A stretch of DNA of 64,000 nt. It comes from AC-32 sp963746155 (GTDB taxonomy: Bacteria > Actinomycetota > Thermoleophilia > Gaiellales > Gaiellaceae). The notes under the pieces are model-generated. The model did no database searches. It was given only the letters and a program-made list of their open reading frames with translations, and was not told the origin of the DNA. The stretch's first letter is position 1, and each line of letters opens with the position of its first letter. Position numbers and translations under genes: made by a program. The DNA lies in the NCBI GenBank assembly GCA_963746155.1, contig CAVVAB010000010.1:186001-250000 (forward strand), read 5' to 3'. Of this stretch, positions 19,763 to 29,787 are shown in pieces.

Positions 19763-19770
19763 GCTATAGT
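19763..19770. promoter_or_regulatory. overlapping divergent -10 elements between M28 peptidase and response regulator
   Basis: TATAGC (minus, at 19768-19763) ends six bases before ATG 19756. TATAGT (plus, 19765-19770) lies 36 bases before ATG 19807 and would give that gene a short leader. Confidence 0.45.
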
Positions 19771-19806
19771 AGGCCGCAGATCGATCAGCGCCGGCAGGCA
19801 CTGCCG

Positions 19807-20505
19807 ATGCCAGACTCCTCCACGATTTTGCTCGTTGACGACGAGGATGCTGTTCAAAAGCTCCTCGCTTACCCGCTCGAACGAGACGGGTTCCGAGTCG
19901 TGCAGGCACGCGACGGCCAGGAGGCGCTGGATCACTTCGCGCGCGAGTCGGTCGATCTCGTCGTTCTCGACGTGATGCTGCCGAAGCTCGACGGGCTCGA
20001 GGTCTGCAGGCGCCTGCGCGCCTCGAGCAGCGTCCCGATCATCATGCTGACGGCCCGCGACGACGAGCTCGACAAGGTGCTCGGGCTCGAGCTCGGCGCG
20101 GACGACTACATCACGAAGCCGTTCTCGATCCGCGAGTTCCGGAGCCGTGTCCGGGCCCTGCTCAGGCGCGCGGCCACGAGCCCGGCCGACGACCGGTCCG
20201 ATGAGGTGATCGAGAGCGACGGGCTCACGGTCGATCTCGCCAAGCGTGAGGTCGAGGTCCGCGGCCGCCCGGTGCAGCTCACCTATGTCGAGTTCGAGCT
20301 CCTGCGCACTCTCGCGTCCCATGCCGGTCGCGTGTACACGCGGGAACAGCTGCTCCAGGCGCTGTGGGGCGGCTCCGACTACCGCGAGCCGCGGACGATC
20401 GACGTGCACGTCCGCCACCTGCGCGAGAAGCTCGAAGAGGACCCGCGCGAGCCGGAGTTCATCCTGACGGTGCGCGGCGTCGGCTACCGCTTTCGAAGCC
20501 GGTGA
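19807..20505 (+). CDS. OmpR/PhoB-family response regulator (MprA-like)
   Basis: The receiver domain has the acidic pair LLVDDED, phospho-acceptor Asp55 in LVVLDVMLPK, LTARDDE and the Lys of DDYITKPF. The winged-helix DNA-binding domain covers residues 135-230 (LTYVEFELLRTLASHAGRVY, then RTIDVHVRHLREKLE and VRGVGYRF). ATG 19807 is chosen because it starts the fold directly. The stop overlaps the kinase start (GTGA). With the kinase and HtrA genes it forms an mprA-mprB-pepD-like set, so an envelope-stress role is likely. Confidence 0.92.
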   Translation: MPDSSTILLVDDEDAVQKLLAYPLERDGFRVVQARDGQEALDHFARESVDLVVLDVMLPKLDGLEVCRRLRASSSVPIIMLTARDDELDKVLGLELGADDYITKPFSIREFRSRVRALLRRAATSPADDRSDEVIESDGLTVDLAKREVEVRGRPVQLTYVEFELLRTLASHAGRVYTREQLLQALWGGSDYREPRTIDVHVRHLREKLEEDPREPEFILTVRGVGYRFRSR

Positions 20506-21920
20506 ACCGCCTCTCCTGGAGCGTCGGCACCCTGCTCAGCCTTGCGCTGTTGCTGGTCGTGGCGGCCGCGCTCGGGATCGTCTACCTCACCGTCGTGCCG
20601 TCGCTGGAGCACCGCCTCATCGACACGCGGGTCTCGCAGCTCGAGCGGGCGAGTGCCCGACAGAAGGTCACCCCGGCGGCGCCGTACACCACGGATTTCG
20701 TGGAAAGCGTTCATGCGAGCACGGGCGCCCGGGTGGTGCTGTTGCAGCGGTTCACGAGCCGCCCGCTCGTGATGACGAATGCGCAGGATTCGCTCGGTGG
20801 GCTTGGCCCGGACGTGACGGACGACCCGGTCGCACTGCGTGCGTACACGACCGGACGTCCGCAGCACGGCACCGTGCGCGACGGCGACGAGGACTACGCC
20901 GAAGCAGCGAGACCGGTCCTGGGCGGGGACTACGTGCTCCTGCTCAGGGACTCGCTGCAGAACCAGTTCGGAAGCGTTCATCTCGTCCAGCGGCGCGTGC
21001 TGTTCTCGGCCGGCGCCGCGCTGCTGATCGCGCTCCTGCTCGGCTACGGGGCCGCGCGGGTGTTCGCGCGCCGGATCAAGCGGCTGGAGCGCGCGGCCGA
21101 CCGCATCGCCGGCGGGCGCTTCGACCAGCCGGTGCGCGACAACGGCAGGGACGAGCTCGGCGACCTCGCGCGCGCGTTCGAACGGATGCGCGTCCGGCTC
21201 TCGCAGCTGGACGACGCGCGCCGGGCGTTCGTCGCGAACGCGTCGCACGAGCTCCGCACGCCGCTCTTCTCGCTCGCGGGCTACCTCGAGCTGCTGGACG
21301 ACGAGGAGCTGGACGAGCCGACGCGGCTGGAGTTCCTCGACTCGATGCGCGAGCAGGTTACGCGGCTGACCAAGCTCGCGTCGGATCTGCTCGACCTCTC
21401 GCGGCTCGACGCCGGCCGCCTCACCGTCGAGCTCGAGCCCGTCGATCTCGCTGCGCTCTGCGAGGAGATCGTCGAGGAGTTCGGCCCGGCCGCGCAGGTC
21501 GGCGACCACGCGCTCGAGCTCGGCGACGACCGAGGCAGCCGTCGCCCTCGCGGACGAGCTTCGAGTGCTGCAGATCGGCCGGATCCTCGTCGAGAACGCG
21601 CTGCGCCACACGCCTCCGGCGACGACGGTTCGCGTGCGCGCGCTCATGCGAGACGGGCGCGCCGTCCTCGAGGTCGAGGACGACGGCGGCGGAATCCCGG
21701 ACGATCACCAGGAGCAGCTGTTCGAGCGGTTCTTCCGGCTCGACGGCGCGCGTGCGTCGGGCAGCGGGCTCGGCCTCGCGATCGCGCGAGAGCTGGCCGT
21801 GCTGATGGACGGGACGGTCGAGGTCGAGTCTCGGCGCCGGAAAGCACGGTCTTCAGTCTCGTCCTGCCGCAGCCGGCGCCCGCGGAGCCGCGTGAGCGCG
21901 AGCCCGCGGCCGTTTCCTGA
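20502..21920 (+). CDS. HAMP-domain sensor histidine kinase (MprB-like), frame-broken
   Basis: Two membrane helices flank an extracytoplasmic sensor region: LLSLALLLVVAAALGIVYL near residue 15 and AGAALLIALLLGYGAARVF near 175. A HAMP segment follows, then HisKA with ASHELRTPL (phospho-His). After a frame change near 21530 the ATPase domain shows LVENALRHTP (N box), DDGGGIP (G1), FERFFR and GSGLGLAIARELA (G2). The last 30 residues return to the first frame. Partner of the preceding regulator, overlapping it by four bases. Confidence 0.9.
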   Translation: MNRLSWSVGTLLSLALLLVVAAALGIVYLTVVPSLEHRLIDTRVSQLERASARQKVTPAAPYTTDFVESVHASTGARVVLLQRFTSRPLVMTNAQDSLGGLGPDVTDDPVALRAYTTGRPQHGTVRDGDEDYAEAARPVLGGDYVLLLRDSLQNQFGSVHLVQRRVLFSAGAALLIALLLGYGAARVFARRIKRLERAADRIAGGRFDQPVRDNGRDELGDLARAFERMRVRLSQLDDARRAFVANASHELRTPLFSLAGYLELLDDEELDEPTRLEFLDSMREQVTRLTKLASDLLDLSRLDAGRLTVELEPVDLAALCEEIVEEFGPAAQVGDHALELGDDRGSRRPRGRASSAADRPDPRRERAAPHASGDDGSRARAHARRARRPRGRGRRRRNPGRSPGAAVRAVLPARRRACVGQRARPRDRARAGRADGRDGRGRVSAPESTVFSLVLPQPAPAEPREREPAAVS

Positions 21921-21960
21921 GCGTTTTCCCGTGAAAACGCGCGCAGTGGCGCTTGTCCGG
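21921..21960 (+). repeat. perfect hairpin, possible degenerate copy G of the 3'-end element
   Basis: GCGTTTTC-CCGT-GAAAACGC (21921-21940) is a perfect inverted repeat straight after the kinase stop. GAGCGT before and AACGCGCGCAGTGGCGC after resemble the repeated element, but the TGTGAC boxes are not recognisable. It could be a terminator or transcript-processing hairpin between kinase and htrA. Confidence 0.4.
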
Positions 21961-21968
21961 CATCCGGC

Positions 21969-21974
21969 TAGAGT
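21969..21974 (+). promoter_or_regulatory. -10 hexamer TAGAGT, leaderless start at 21984
   Basis: TAGAGT ends nine bases before GTG of the HtrA gene, suggesting its own promoter in addition to read-through from the two-component genes. Confidence 0.4.
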
Positions 21975-21983
21975 GAGACGGCT

Positions 21984-23195
21984 GTGCGCTCCTCGTCTCT
22001 GGCCGCCGTCGCCGTTGCCTGTGCCCTCGTAGGCGGGATCGCCGCGCTCGGGATCGGGAAGCTGACCGGCTGGGTCGACGGCGGCTCCTCGACCACGGTG
22101 TTCCGCGCCTCGCCGGTGCTGCCCGACACGGGGTCTGCCGTTCCGGCAGCCGTGAGCGCGTCGGCCAAGCCGCTGGCCGGAAACGGGTTCGACCCGCGCC
22201 GGATCTACGCGGCCCGCTCGCCGGGCGTGGTCACGATCTTCGCCGTCAGCGGCGGCGACCCCGAGCAGGTCGCGCAGGGCTCCGGGTTCGTCGTCTCGCG
22301 CGACGGCTACATCCTCACCAACTCGCACGTGATCACGGAGCCCTCCGACTCGGGCCCGGCCAAGGCCGCCAAGAAGCGTCTACGTGGAGTTCCAGGACCA
22401 CGACCGCGCGGCCGCGAAGGTGATCGGCTGGGACGTCTTCGACGACGTCGGCCTGCTCAAGGTCGACCCGAAGGACCACTCGCTCGACCCCGTGCCGCTC
22501 GGCAACTCGGCGGCGGTGACCGTCGGCGAGCCCGTGGCCGCGATCGGCAGCCCGTTCGGCAACGAGAACTCGCTCGGCGTCGGCGTCGTCTCCGCGATCC
22601 GCCGCTCGATCGACTCGCTGACCTCGCAGTACAGCCTCGTCGACGCGATCCAGACCGACGCGCCGATCAACCACGGCAACTCGGGCGGGCCGCTCTTCGA
22701 CGCGCGCGGCCGCGTGATCGGGATCAACGCGCAGATCCGCAGCGACTCCGGCAACGCGGAGGGCGTGGGCTTCGCGGTCCCGATCAACTCGGCGCGGCGC
22801 TCGATGCAGCAGCTGATCGCCAACGGCTCGATCTCCTACCCGTTTGTGGGGATTGCCACAACCGACCTGACCCCCGCGCTCGCGCGCCACTTCGGCTACT
22901 CGGCGAGGAGAGGAGCGGTCGTCACGAGCGTCGAGCCGAGCTCACCCGCGCGGAGCGCCGGTCTGCGCGCCTGGAACAGGGATCGCAGGCAGGAGTTCCT
23001 CGGCGTCGACTTCGCGCCGGGCGGCGACGTGATCGTGGCCATCGCCGGCCGGTCCGATCCGCAACTCGGAGGATGTCGTTCGGATCATCACGGAGGACCT
23101 CTCGCCCGGGCAGGTCGTCGCGTCTCACCGTCCAGCGCGGCGGCTCGAGGCTCCAGCTCCCCGTCAAGCTCGCGGAGCGCCCGGCGAATCCCTAG
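21984..23195 (+). CDS. HtrA/DegP-family serine protease with PDZ domain (PepD-like), frame-broken
   Basis: An N-terminal signal anchor (AVAVACALVGGIAALGIG) precedes a trypsin-like domain. His is in GYILTNSHV, Asp in DVFDDVGLLKVD and Ser in INHGNSGGPLFD. The PDZ domain begins near FVGIATTDLTPALA and ends LTVQRGGSRLQLPVKL. Frame changes occur near 22380, 22975, 23065 and 23120, but all catalytic residues survive. It degrades or refolds damaged exported proteins. Position after a regulator/kinase pair parallels pepD after mprAB in mycobacteria. Confidence 0.9.
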   Translation: MRSSSLAAVAVACALVGGIAALGIGKLTGWVDGGSSTTVFRASPVLPDTGSAVPAAVSASAKPLAGNGFDPRRIYAARSPGVVTIFAVSGGDPEQVAQGSGFVVSRDGYILTNSHVITEPSDSGPAKAAKKRLRGVPGPRPRGREGDRLGRLRRRRPAQGRPEGPLARPRAARQLGGGDRRRARGRDRQPVRQRELARRRRRLRDPPLDRLADLAVQPRRRDPDRRADQPRQLGRAALRRARPRDRDQRADPQRLRQRGGRGLRGPDQLGAALDAAADRQRLDLLPVCGDCHNRPDPRARAPLRLLGEERSGRHERRAELTRAERRSARLEQGSQAGVPRRRLRAGRRRDRGHRRPVRSATRRMSFGSSRRTSRPGRSSRLTVQRGGSRLQLPVKLAERPANP

Positions 23196-23250
23196 GAGCC
23201 GAACCCTCGACTTTCGCCGAAGGCGAGCCGAGTCCTTCCTGACCACCGTT

Positions 23251-23256
23251 TATGCT
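23251..23256 (+). promoter_or_regulatory. -10 hexamer TATGCT for treT
   Basis: TATGCT contains the ATG at 23252. If it is the promoter, the first usable start is ATG 23288, 31 bases downstream. Confidence 0.4.
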
Positions 23257-23287
23257 CGGACGCCGCGTCGTCCAGCCCCCGAAGATC

Positions 23288-24567
23288 ATGCTGCAACTCG
23301 TCAACGTCGGTCAGAAGTCGCTCGGCGACTACGCCACCATCGCCACGCGCGGGCTGATGGAGGAGATCCGCAGGCTGGCCGAGCCGCTGGCCGGGAAGCG
23401 GGTCGTCCATCTCTCCGCGACCGCGTTCGGGGGCGGCGTCGCCGAGATCAACTACGCGCTCGTGCCGCTGATGAAGGACGCGGGCCTGGACGTCGAGTGG
23501 CGGATCATCGGCGGCGCGGACGAGTTCTTCGGCGTCACGAAGGCGATCCACAACGCGCTCCAGGGAAGCGAGTCGGGCCTCACGCCCGAGGACGAGGAGA
23601 TCTTCCGCCGCTACAACGCGCTCAACGCGGAGGAGTTCGAGGACGTCTACGACTTCGTGATCGTCCACGACCCGCAGCCCGCGGCGATGGTCGAGCACTT
23701 CCCCGACAGCGCGGCGAGCTGGATCTGGCGCTGCCACATCGACCTCTCGCAGCCCAACCCGCAGGTGCTCGGGTTCCTGACGCCCTGGCTCACGCGCTAC
23801 GACGCGGCGATCTTCCACATGCCCGAGTACGTCCCGCGCGCGAGCGGCCTGCCCCACGCGTACATCTGGCCGCCGGCGATCGACCCGCTGACGCCGAAGA
23901 ACATGGCTCTCTCGCCCGAGGACGCGGCCTACATCGTCGACCAGTTCGGGATCGACGTCGGCCGCCCGCTCCTGACCCAGGTGTCCCGCTTCGACCCCTG
24001 GAAGGACCCGCTCGGCGTGATCGACGCCTACCGCGCTGGTCAAGGAGGAGCATCCGGACGTGCAGCTCGCGCTCGTCGGCTCGATGGCGCACGACGATCC
24101 CGAAGGCTGGGACTACTACAGCCGCACGGTCGTCGTACGCAGCGGGCGACCCGGACATCTACATCCTGTCCAACCTCAACAACATCGGCTCGGTCGAGGT
24201 GAACGCGTTCCAGGTGCACTCGGCCGCCGCGATCCAGAAGTCGATCCGCGAGGGCTTCGGGCTGACCGTGACCGAGGCGCTCTGGAAGACGAAGCCGATG
24301 GTCGCGAGCCGCGTGGGCGGCATCGTCGCCCAGGTTCAGGACGGGGAGACGGGCTGGCTCGTCGATTCGCCGGTCGAGTGCGCCGAGGCCTGTCTCGAGA
24401 TCCTCGCCGACCCGGCCGCGGCCAGGCAGCGCGCCCTCCGCGGCAAGGAGTACGTCCGCCGCCACTTCCTGATGCCCCGGCTGCTGCGCGACTGGCTCGT
24501 GCTATTCAACCTCCTGTCCGGCAACGACACGGCCGGCGCCGAGCTGGAGACGGTCGCTGCGGTCTGA
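23288..24567 (+). CDS. treT: trehalose synthase/phosphorylase of TreT type (GT4), frame-broken
   Basis: The enzyme joins an NDP-glucose and glucose to give trehalose (TreT family). Motifs are GKRVVHLSATAFGGGVAEIN, HDPQPAAMVEHFP, WIWRCHIDLSQPNP, QVSRFDPWKDPLGVIDAYR and the donor-site REGFGLTVTEALWKTKPMVA. Frame changes occur near 24035 and 24140. ATG 23252 also exists, but it lies inside a good -10 hexamer; 23288 gives the usual N terminus (LQLVNVGQKSLGDYATIA). Next to an antiporter and an OtsA-like gene, pointing to compatible-solute synthesis. Confidence 0.87.
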
Positions 24568-25675
24568 GCCCGGCTGGAAGAACCGCTGGGCGATCGCAGT
24601 CGGGACGATCGCCGAGAGGACGACCACGCCGATCAGGAGCGAGAACTGCGTGCGGTCGATGATTCCCGCGGTCAGGCCGTAGAGCGAAGCGATCGTCCCG
24701 AACGTCAGGCCGGTCGACATCAGCAGCGTCGTGAAGACCGCGTCGCTCCCGGCGTGAAGCGCCGCGCGAGCGGGTAGATCGCCGGCGAACTTCGGGACCA
24801 GCTTCCCGGCGAACAGCAGGGCCAGGATGCCGAGGTTCGCCCAGAGCGCGCCGCCGAGACGCTCATTCCGCCCTTGAGGAAGAAGAACGGCGTCAGGAAC
24901 GCGAAGGCGACGACGCGCAGCCGCTCCTGCTCGAGCCGGTGCGCGTGGTAGTGGGAGCTCATCGCAAGCCCGAGGACGAACGCCGGCAGGACCGCGTGTG
25001 AGTGCGCGCGGTCGCCGAGCCACATCAGCAGGAACAGCGCGGCGAAGACGAGCTTGATCTCCGGCTCGATCATGCGGTTCCCGTAGCGGCCGAAGAACCA
25101 CGGCGCGATGCTGCGGCAGCCCGACGATCGCGAGCACCGAGGCCGCGACGAACGGAACGATCCAGATGGTCGGCGTGATGAACAGGACCGAGAGCGCGGC
25201 CGCGGTGCCGAAGTCGGTCACGAACGTCGCGGCCATCAGCCGCTTGCCGATCAGCGTCCGGTTGAGCCCGGTCTCGACGAGCACCGAGTAGACGACCGCG
25301 AGGCTCGTCGTCGAGAGCGCGATGCCCGCGATCTCGGCCTGCTGCCGGTTCCAGCCGAGGCCGTAGTAGGCGAGGAGGCCGACGACCACGAACGGGCGCG
25401 AAGAACGAGACGAGCCCGATCGAGAGCGAGGCTCTCCACTCGCGCCGGAACTGCGGCACGTCGACCTCGGCGCCTGCGAGGAAGGTGAGCACGACTCCCG
25501 CGAACGAGCCGAGGAACGCGAGCCAGCTCGGGACGTCGAGGTGGAACGCGTTGCCGACGAGCACCCCGGCGAAGAGCTCGATCAGGGCGACCGAGACGCC
25601 CAGCCTCGATCGAGACCATCGAGGCCAGCGAGAATCGTTGTCGCGAGAACTGCGGCTACGGCGAACGTCGCCCAT
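24502..25675 (-). CDS. CPA2-family monovalent cation:proton antiporter (Kef-type), frame-broken
   Basis: Twelve or so membrane helices can be assembled from three frames: LIELFAGVLVGNAFHLDVP, GSFAGVVLTFLAGAEVD, GIALSTTSLAVVYSVLVETG and FVTDFGTAAALSVLF (the membrane-embedded Asp), then TPFFFLKGGMS and TGLTFGTIASLYGL. A GGAGG ribosome binding site precedes ATG 25675. Reading ATGGGCGACG as ATGGCGACG would restore the first helix (ATFAVAAVLAT), a clear example of a G-run indel. Its 3' end overlaps treT by 66 bases in convergent orientation. Confidence 0.8.
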
Positions 25676-25786
25676 CTCTACCTCCGATGTGGTTGTCGTT
25701 GGTAGAGGCCATCAGCGGGGAATCCCCGCGGTTGGGCGCGAGCCTCATCGCGCTGCAGCCCACGCACTGTAGCGTCGCGCCGCGGG

Positions 25787-25792
25787 TAGGGT
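25787..25792 (+). promoter_or_regulatory. -10 hexamer TAGGGT, leaderless start at 25801
   Basis: TAGGGT ends eight bases before GTG 25801 and favours that start over ATG 25687, which would add 38 unconserved residues. Confidence 0.42.
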
Positions 25793-25800
25793 CCCCGGCG

Positions 25801-27272
25801 GTGGTTGCAGGGCGCAGGAAGCTGATCCTCGTCTCCAACCGCGGGCCGGTCACATACGGGCGCGACGAGAGCGGCGAGCGAACGGCCAGGCGCGGCGCGG
25901 GCGGGCTCGTGACGGCGCTGCGCGGGCTGCTGTCACACCACGACGTGACCTGGATCGCGAGCGCGATGAGCGAGGAGGACCGCGTCGTGGCCGCCGAGGC
26001 CGGCGGCGAGGCGGTCGACGAGCGCCCGACGACGGGTCGGCGTTCCGGCTGCGCCTCGTGGCCCACGACGAGGCTGCGTACGACCGCTACTACAACGTCG
26101 TCTCGAACCCCGTGCTCTGGTTCCTTCAGCACTACCTCTGGGATCTCGCGTACAAGCCCGCCCTCGACGTCGCGGACCAGCACGCCTGGGACGACGGCTA
26201 TGCGCAGGTGAACTCGGGCTTCGCGGAGGCCGTGCTCGCCGAGCTCGAGCGCGAGCCAGAGGCGGCCGTGTTCTTCCACGACTACCACCTCTATCTCGCT
26301 CCGCGGCTCGTCCGGGAGCGCGCGCCCGACGCGCTGCTCGCCCACTTCATCCACATCCCGTGGCCGCAGACCGACTACTGGCACGTGCTGCCGGACGCGA
26401 CCCGGCGCGCGATCCACGACGGGCTGCTCGCGAACGACGCGATCGGCTTCCACACCCACCGCTGGCAGCTGAACTTCATGCGCGCCGCGAGCGACCTGGC
26501 CGGGGCCGAGTGCGACTTCGAGGAAGGGCTTGCCGCAGTACGAGGGCCGCCGCTCGCTGGTCAGCGTTCATCCCATCTCGGTCGATCCGCTCGAGTTCCA
26601 GCAGCTCGCGGAGAGCGACGAGGTGCTCGCGGCCGAGAGCGAGCTCGTCGCCCGGCGGCCAGAGCAGCTGATCCTGCGCGTCGACCGGACCGACCCGTCG
26701 AAGAACATCGTCCGCGGCTTTCGCGCCTTCGAGCTCTATCTCGAGGCGAACCCGGAGCGCGTCGGGAGGGTCGGGATGCTCGCGCTGCTCGATCCGTCGC
26801 GCCAGGACATCCCCGAGTACTCCGAGTACATCGGCGCGATCCAGCGCGAGGCGCGGCGCGGTGAACGACCGCTTCCCCGAGGAGGGCTGGGACCCGATCG
26901 AGCTCGCGTCGAGGACAACCTCCCGGGCGCGTGGCTGCCTACAAGCAGTTCGACGTGCTGTTCGTGAACTCGATCTTCGACGGCATGAACCTCGTCGCGA
27001 AGGAGGCGCCGCTCGTGAACGAGCGCGACGGCGTGTCGTTCTCTCGGAGAACGCGGGCGCCTACGAGGAGCTCGGCGAGTGGGCCGTGAGCGTGAACCCG
27101 TTCGACGTGGCTGGGCAGGCGGACGCGCTCGCCCAGGCGCTGACGATGCCGCCCGAGGAGCGCCGCGAGCGGCTCGAGGCGATCCGCGCGCTTCGTGCGC
27201 GAGCACGACGTTGCCGCCTGGGTCGAGGGCCTGCTGGCCGATCTCGACCGCTGCGCCGCGCTACGGGTCTAG
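25801..27272 (+). CDS. otsA: alpha,alpha-trehalose-phosphate synthase (OtsA-like, GT20), frame-broken
   Basis: GT20 motifs are present: LILVSNRGPVTYG at the start, VFFHDYHLYLAPRL, LAHFIHIPWPQTDYW, ILRVDRTDPSKNIVRGF and SIFDGMNLVAKEAPLVN followed by VLSENAGAYEELG. It would make trehalose-6-phosphate from NDP-glucose and glucose-6-phosphate. Related GT20 enzymes make glucosylglycerol-phosphate, so substrate is not settled. Six frame changes are needed (near 26040, 26525, 26860, 26930, 27045 and 27195), the worst affected gene here. No OtsB phosphatase is adjacent. Confidence 0.82.
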
Positions 27273-27285
27273 GCTTGTGCGCGCA

Positions 27286-28874
27286 ATGTCGCGCTCGGCG
27301 CAGGCAGGCGAGCTCCGCTCCGTCAACCCGGCGACGCTCGAGCCGGTGGGCTCGGTCCCCGCGTCCGCTCCGGGGGAGGTCGCCGAGGCCGTCGTCGACG
27401 CGCGGCTCGCGGCCGAGCGCTGGGCCGGGTCATCATTCGCGGAGCGGCGCGCGCTGCTCGGGCGCGTCGCCTCGGCGCTGCTCGACGCCGCGGACGAGAT
27501 CGCCGCGACGGTGACCGCCGAGACGGGCAAGCCGCTCGTCGAGTCGTACACCGCCGAGCTGTTCGTCGCGCTCGACAACCTCGTCTGGGCCGCCTCGAAC
27601 GCGGGCCGCGTGCTCGCCCAGGAGCCCGTGCGCTTCGGGCAGCCGCACCTGCGGCACAAGCGCGGCGTCCTGCTCTACGAGCCGCTCGGCGTGATCGGCG
27701 TGATCTCGCCGTGGAACTTCCCGTTCGGGATCCCGCTCAGCCAGGCGGCCTTCGCGGTCGCCGCCGGAAACGCGGTGGTCGTCAAGCCCTCCGAGGTGAC
27801 GCCGCTCTCCGGTGCGTGGGTCCAGCGCGTCTTCCGCGAGGCGGGCGCGCCGAAGCGGCTCGTGCAGGTCGTTCAGGGCGGCGCCGAGGCGGGCGAGGCG
27901 CTCGTGCGCGCGCCGGGGACGGCGAAGGTCGTCTTCACCGGCTCGGCCGAGACGGGCCGCCGCGTCGCCTCGCTTGCGGGCGAGCGGCTGCGGCCCGTGA
28001 CGCTCGAGCTCGGCGGCAAGGACCCGATGCTCGTGTTCGAGGACGCCGACCTCGACCGCGCGGTCGGCGGGCGCGCTCTGGGGCAGCTTCTCCAACTGCG
28101 GCCAGGTGTGCTCGGGCGTCGAGCGGATCTACGTGGCGCGGCCGCTCCAGGAGCCGTTCGTCGAGGAGCTGACCCGCCGCGCGCGTGCGCTCCGGATCGG
28201 TCGCGGCGAGGAGCTCGAGACCGAGCTCGGGCCGCTGATCTCCGAGCCCCAGCGCGCGCACGTCGAGGAGCTGGTCTCGGACGCGCTCGGTCGCGGCGCG
28301 GAGCTGCGGCTCGGCGGCGAGCGCCCGGACACCGGCCTTCCGGGCTGGTTCTACGAGCCGACGATCCTGACCGGCGTCGATCGCGAGGCGCGGGTCCAGC
28401 GCGAGGAGATCTTCGGGCCGGTCGTCACGGTCTCGCCGTTCGCGGACGAGGACGAGGCGGTGCGGCTCGCGAACGGCTCGAGCTTCGGCCTCGGCGCAAG
28501 CGTCTGGACGCGCGACCTCGCGAGGGCCAAACGGCTCGCGCGCCGGCTGGATGCGGGCTCGGTCTGGACGAACGACGTCTCGTACTCCTACGGCGCGGGC
28601 CAGGCCTCGTGGGGCGGGACGAAGGAATCGGGCTTCGGGCGCACACACTCGAAGCACGGCCTCTACGAGCTCTCGCGGGTCAAGTTCGCCGACCTCGACC
28701 GCGGGCGCTCGCCGGTGGCGTGGTGGTATCCGTACAACGCGGGCGCAGCTGGACGGCTTCCGCGGGCTGGCGGGAGTGCTCTATCGCGAGGGGCTGGGGC
28801 AGAAGGTTCAGGCGGCGTGGCGGCACCGGCGCGGGCTCTTCGCGCTCGGACGGCGGTACCTTTCGGGCCGATGA
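27286..28874 (+). CDS. NAD(P)-dependent aldehyde dehydrogenase, frame-broken
   Basis: ALDH-superfamily protein with ISPWNFPFGIPL, VVVKPSEVTPL, VFTGSAETGRRVA, the general-base Glu in LELGGKDPM and the catalytic Cys in GQVCSGVERIYVA. The C-terminal motif EEIFGPVVTVSPF is also clear. Frame changes occur at about 28075, just before the Cys loop, and 28745. The 70-residue C-terminal extension (GFRGLAGVLYREGLGQKV) resembles succinate-semialdehyde or acyl-aldehyde dehydrogenase subfamilies. The substrate cannot be fixed. Its TGA overlaps the moaC start. Confidence 0.88.
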
Positions 28875-29312
28875 GTGAGCTCTCGCATGTCGACGAGACC
28901 GGCGCGGTGCGCATGGTCGACGTGGGCGGGAAGCCGGTCTCGCGCCGGCGCGCCCGCGCCCGCGCGGTGGTGCGGATGGCGCGCGGCGACGGCTGCGCAG
29001 CTCTCTACGCTGCCGAAGGGCGACGCGCTAGCCGCCGCCAGGCTCGCCGGGATCATGGCGGCCAAGCGGACGAGCGAGCTGATCCCGCTCTGCCACCCGC
29101 TTCCTCTGACGCATGTTGGCGTCGAGCTCGAGGTCGGAGCGGATGCGGTCGAGATCGTCGCCTCCGCCGAGACGACCGCGCAGACCGGGGTCGAGATGGA
29201 GGCGCTCGTCGCCGCCTCGGTTGCCGCGCTGACCGTCTACGACATGGCCAAGGGGGTCGACCCGGCGATGGAGATCGGCGAGATCCGTCTGCTGGAGAAG
29301 GTGAAGGAGTGA
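28871..29312 (+). CDS. moaC: cyclic pyranopterin monophosphate synthase MoaC, frame-broken
   Basis: MoaC converts the MoaA product to cPMP in molybdenum-cofactor synthesis. The N terminus reads SHVDETGAVRMVDVGGKPV. After a frame change near 28995 come LPKGDALAAARLAGIMAAKR, TSELIPLCHPLPL and VGVEMEALVAASVAALTVYD in its expected TGVEMEA form. The length matches the family once the break is repaired. The start and stop overlap the ALDH and mogA genes by four bases each, so the cluster is translated as one unit. Confidence 0.92.
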
Positions 29313-29787
29313 AGGCCGCGGTCGTGACGGTCTCCGACGGCGTCTCCGAGGGCACGCGCGAGGACACGAGCGGCGACCTCCTCGCCGAGCTGCTTGGCGC
29401 CGAGGGCTACGAGGTCGAGCGGCGGGTCGTGCCCGACGAGCGCGACGCCGTCGCCGAGGCAATCGCCGAGCTCGCCGAGGAAGCGGCGTCGTGCTCACGA
29501 CCGGCGGCACCGGCCTCGGACCGCGAGACGTGACGCCCGAGGCGACGCTCGAGGTGCTGGAGCGCAAAGCGCCCGGGATCGCGGAGGCGATCCGCGCCGA
29601 CTCGATCGCGAAGACGCCGCACGCCCTGCTCTCGCGCGGGGTCGCGGGCGTGCGCGGCAGCGCGCTGGTGGTCAACCTCCCGGGCTCGCCTGGCGGCTGC
29701 CGCGACGGCTTCGAGGTGCTGCGGCCGGCGCTGGAGCACGCGGTCTCCCTGCTGGCCGGCGAGCCGACGGCACACCGCCAGACATGA
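29309..29787 (+). CDS. mogA: molybdopterin adenylyltransferase MogA/MoaB, frame-broken
   Basis: The product adenylylates molybdopterin before MoeA acts. It shows AAVVTVSDGVSEGTREDTSG, then after a frame change near 29490 LTTGGTGLGPRDVTPEAT, LSRGVAGVRGSALVVNLPGS and PGGCRDGFEVL. The GTG start overlaps the moaC TGA, and its own stop overlaps the ATG of the prenyltransferase gene. moeA lies about 12 kb upstream, so the pathway is split within the window. Confidence 0.92.

Noticed and set aside
23252..23287. ATG 23252 as start of treT
   Set aside because: This ATG is inside the TATGCT promoter hexamer and the added residues are not conserved.
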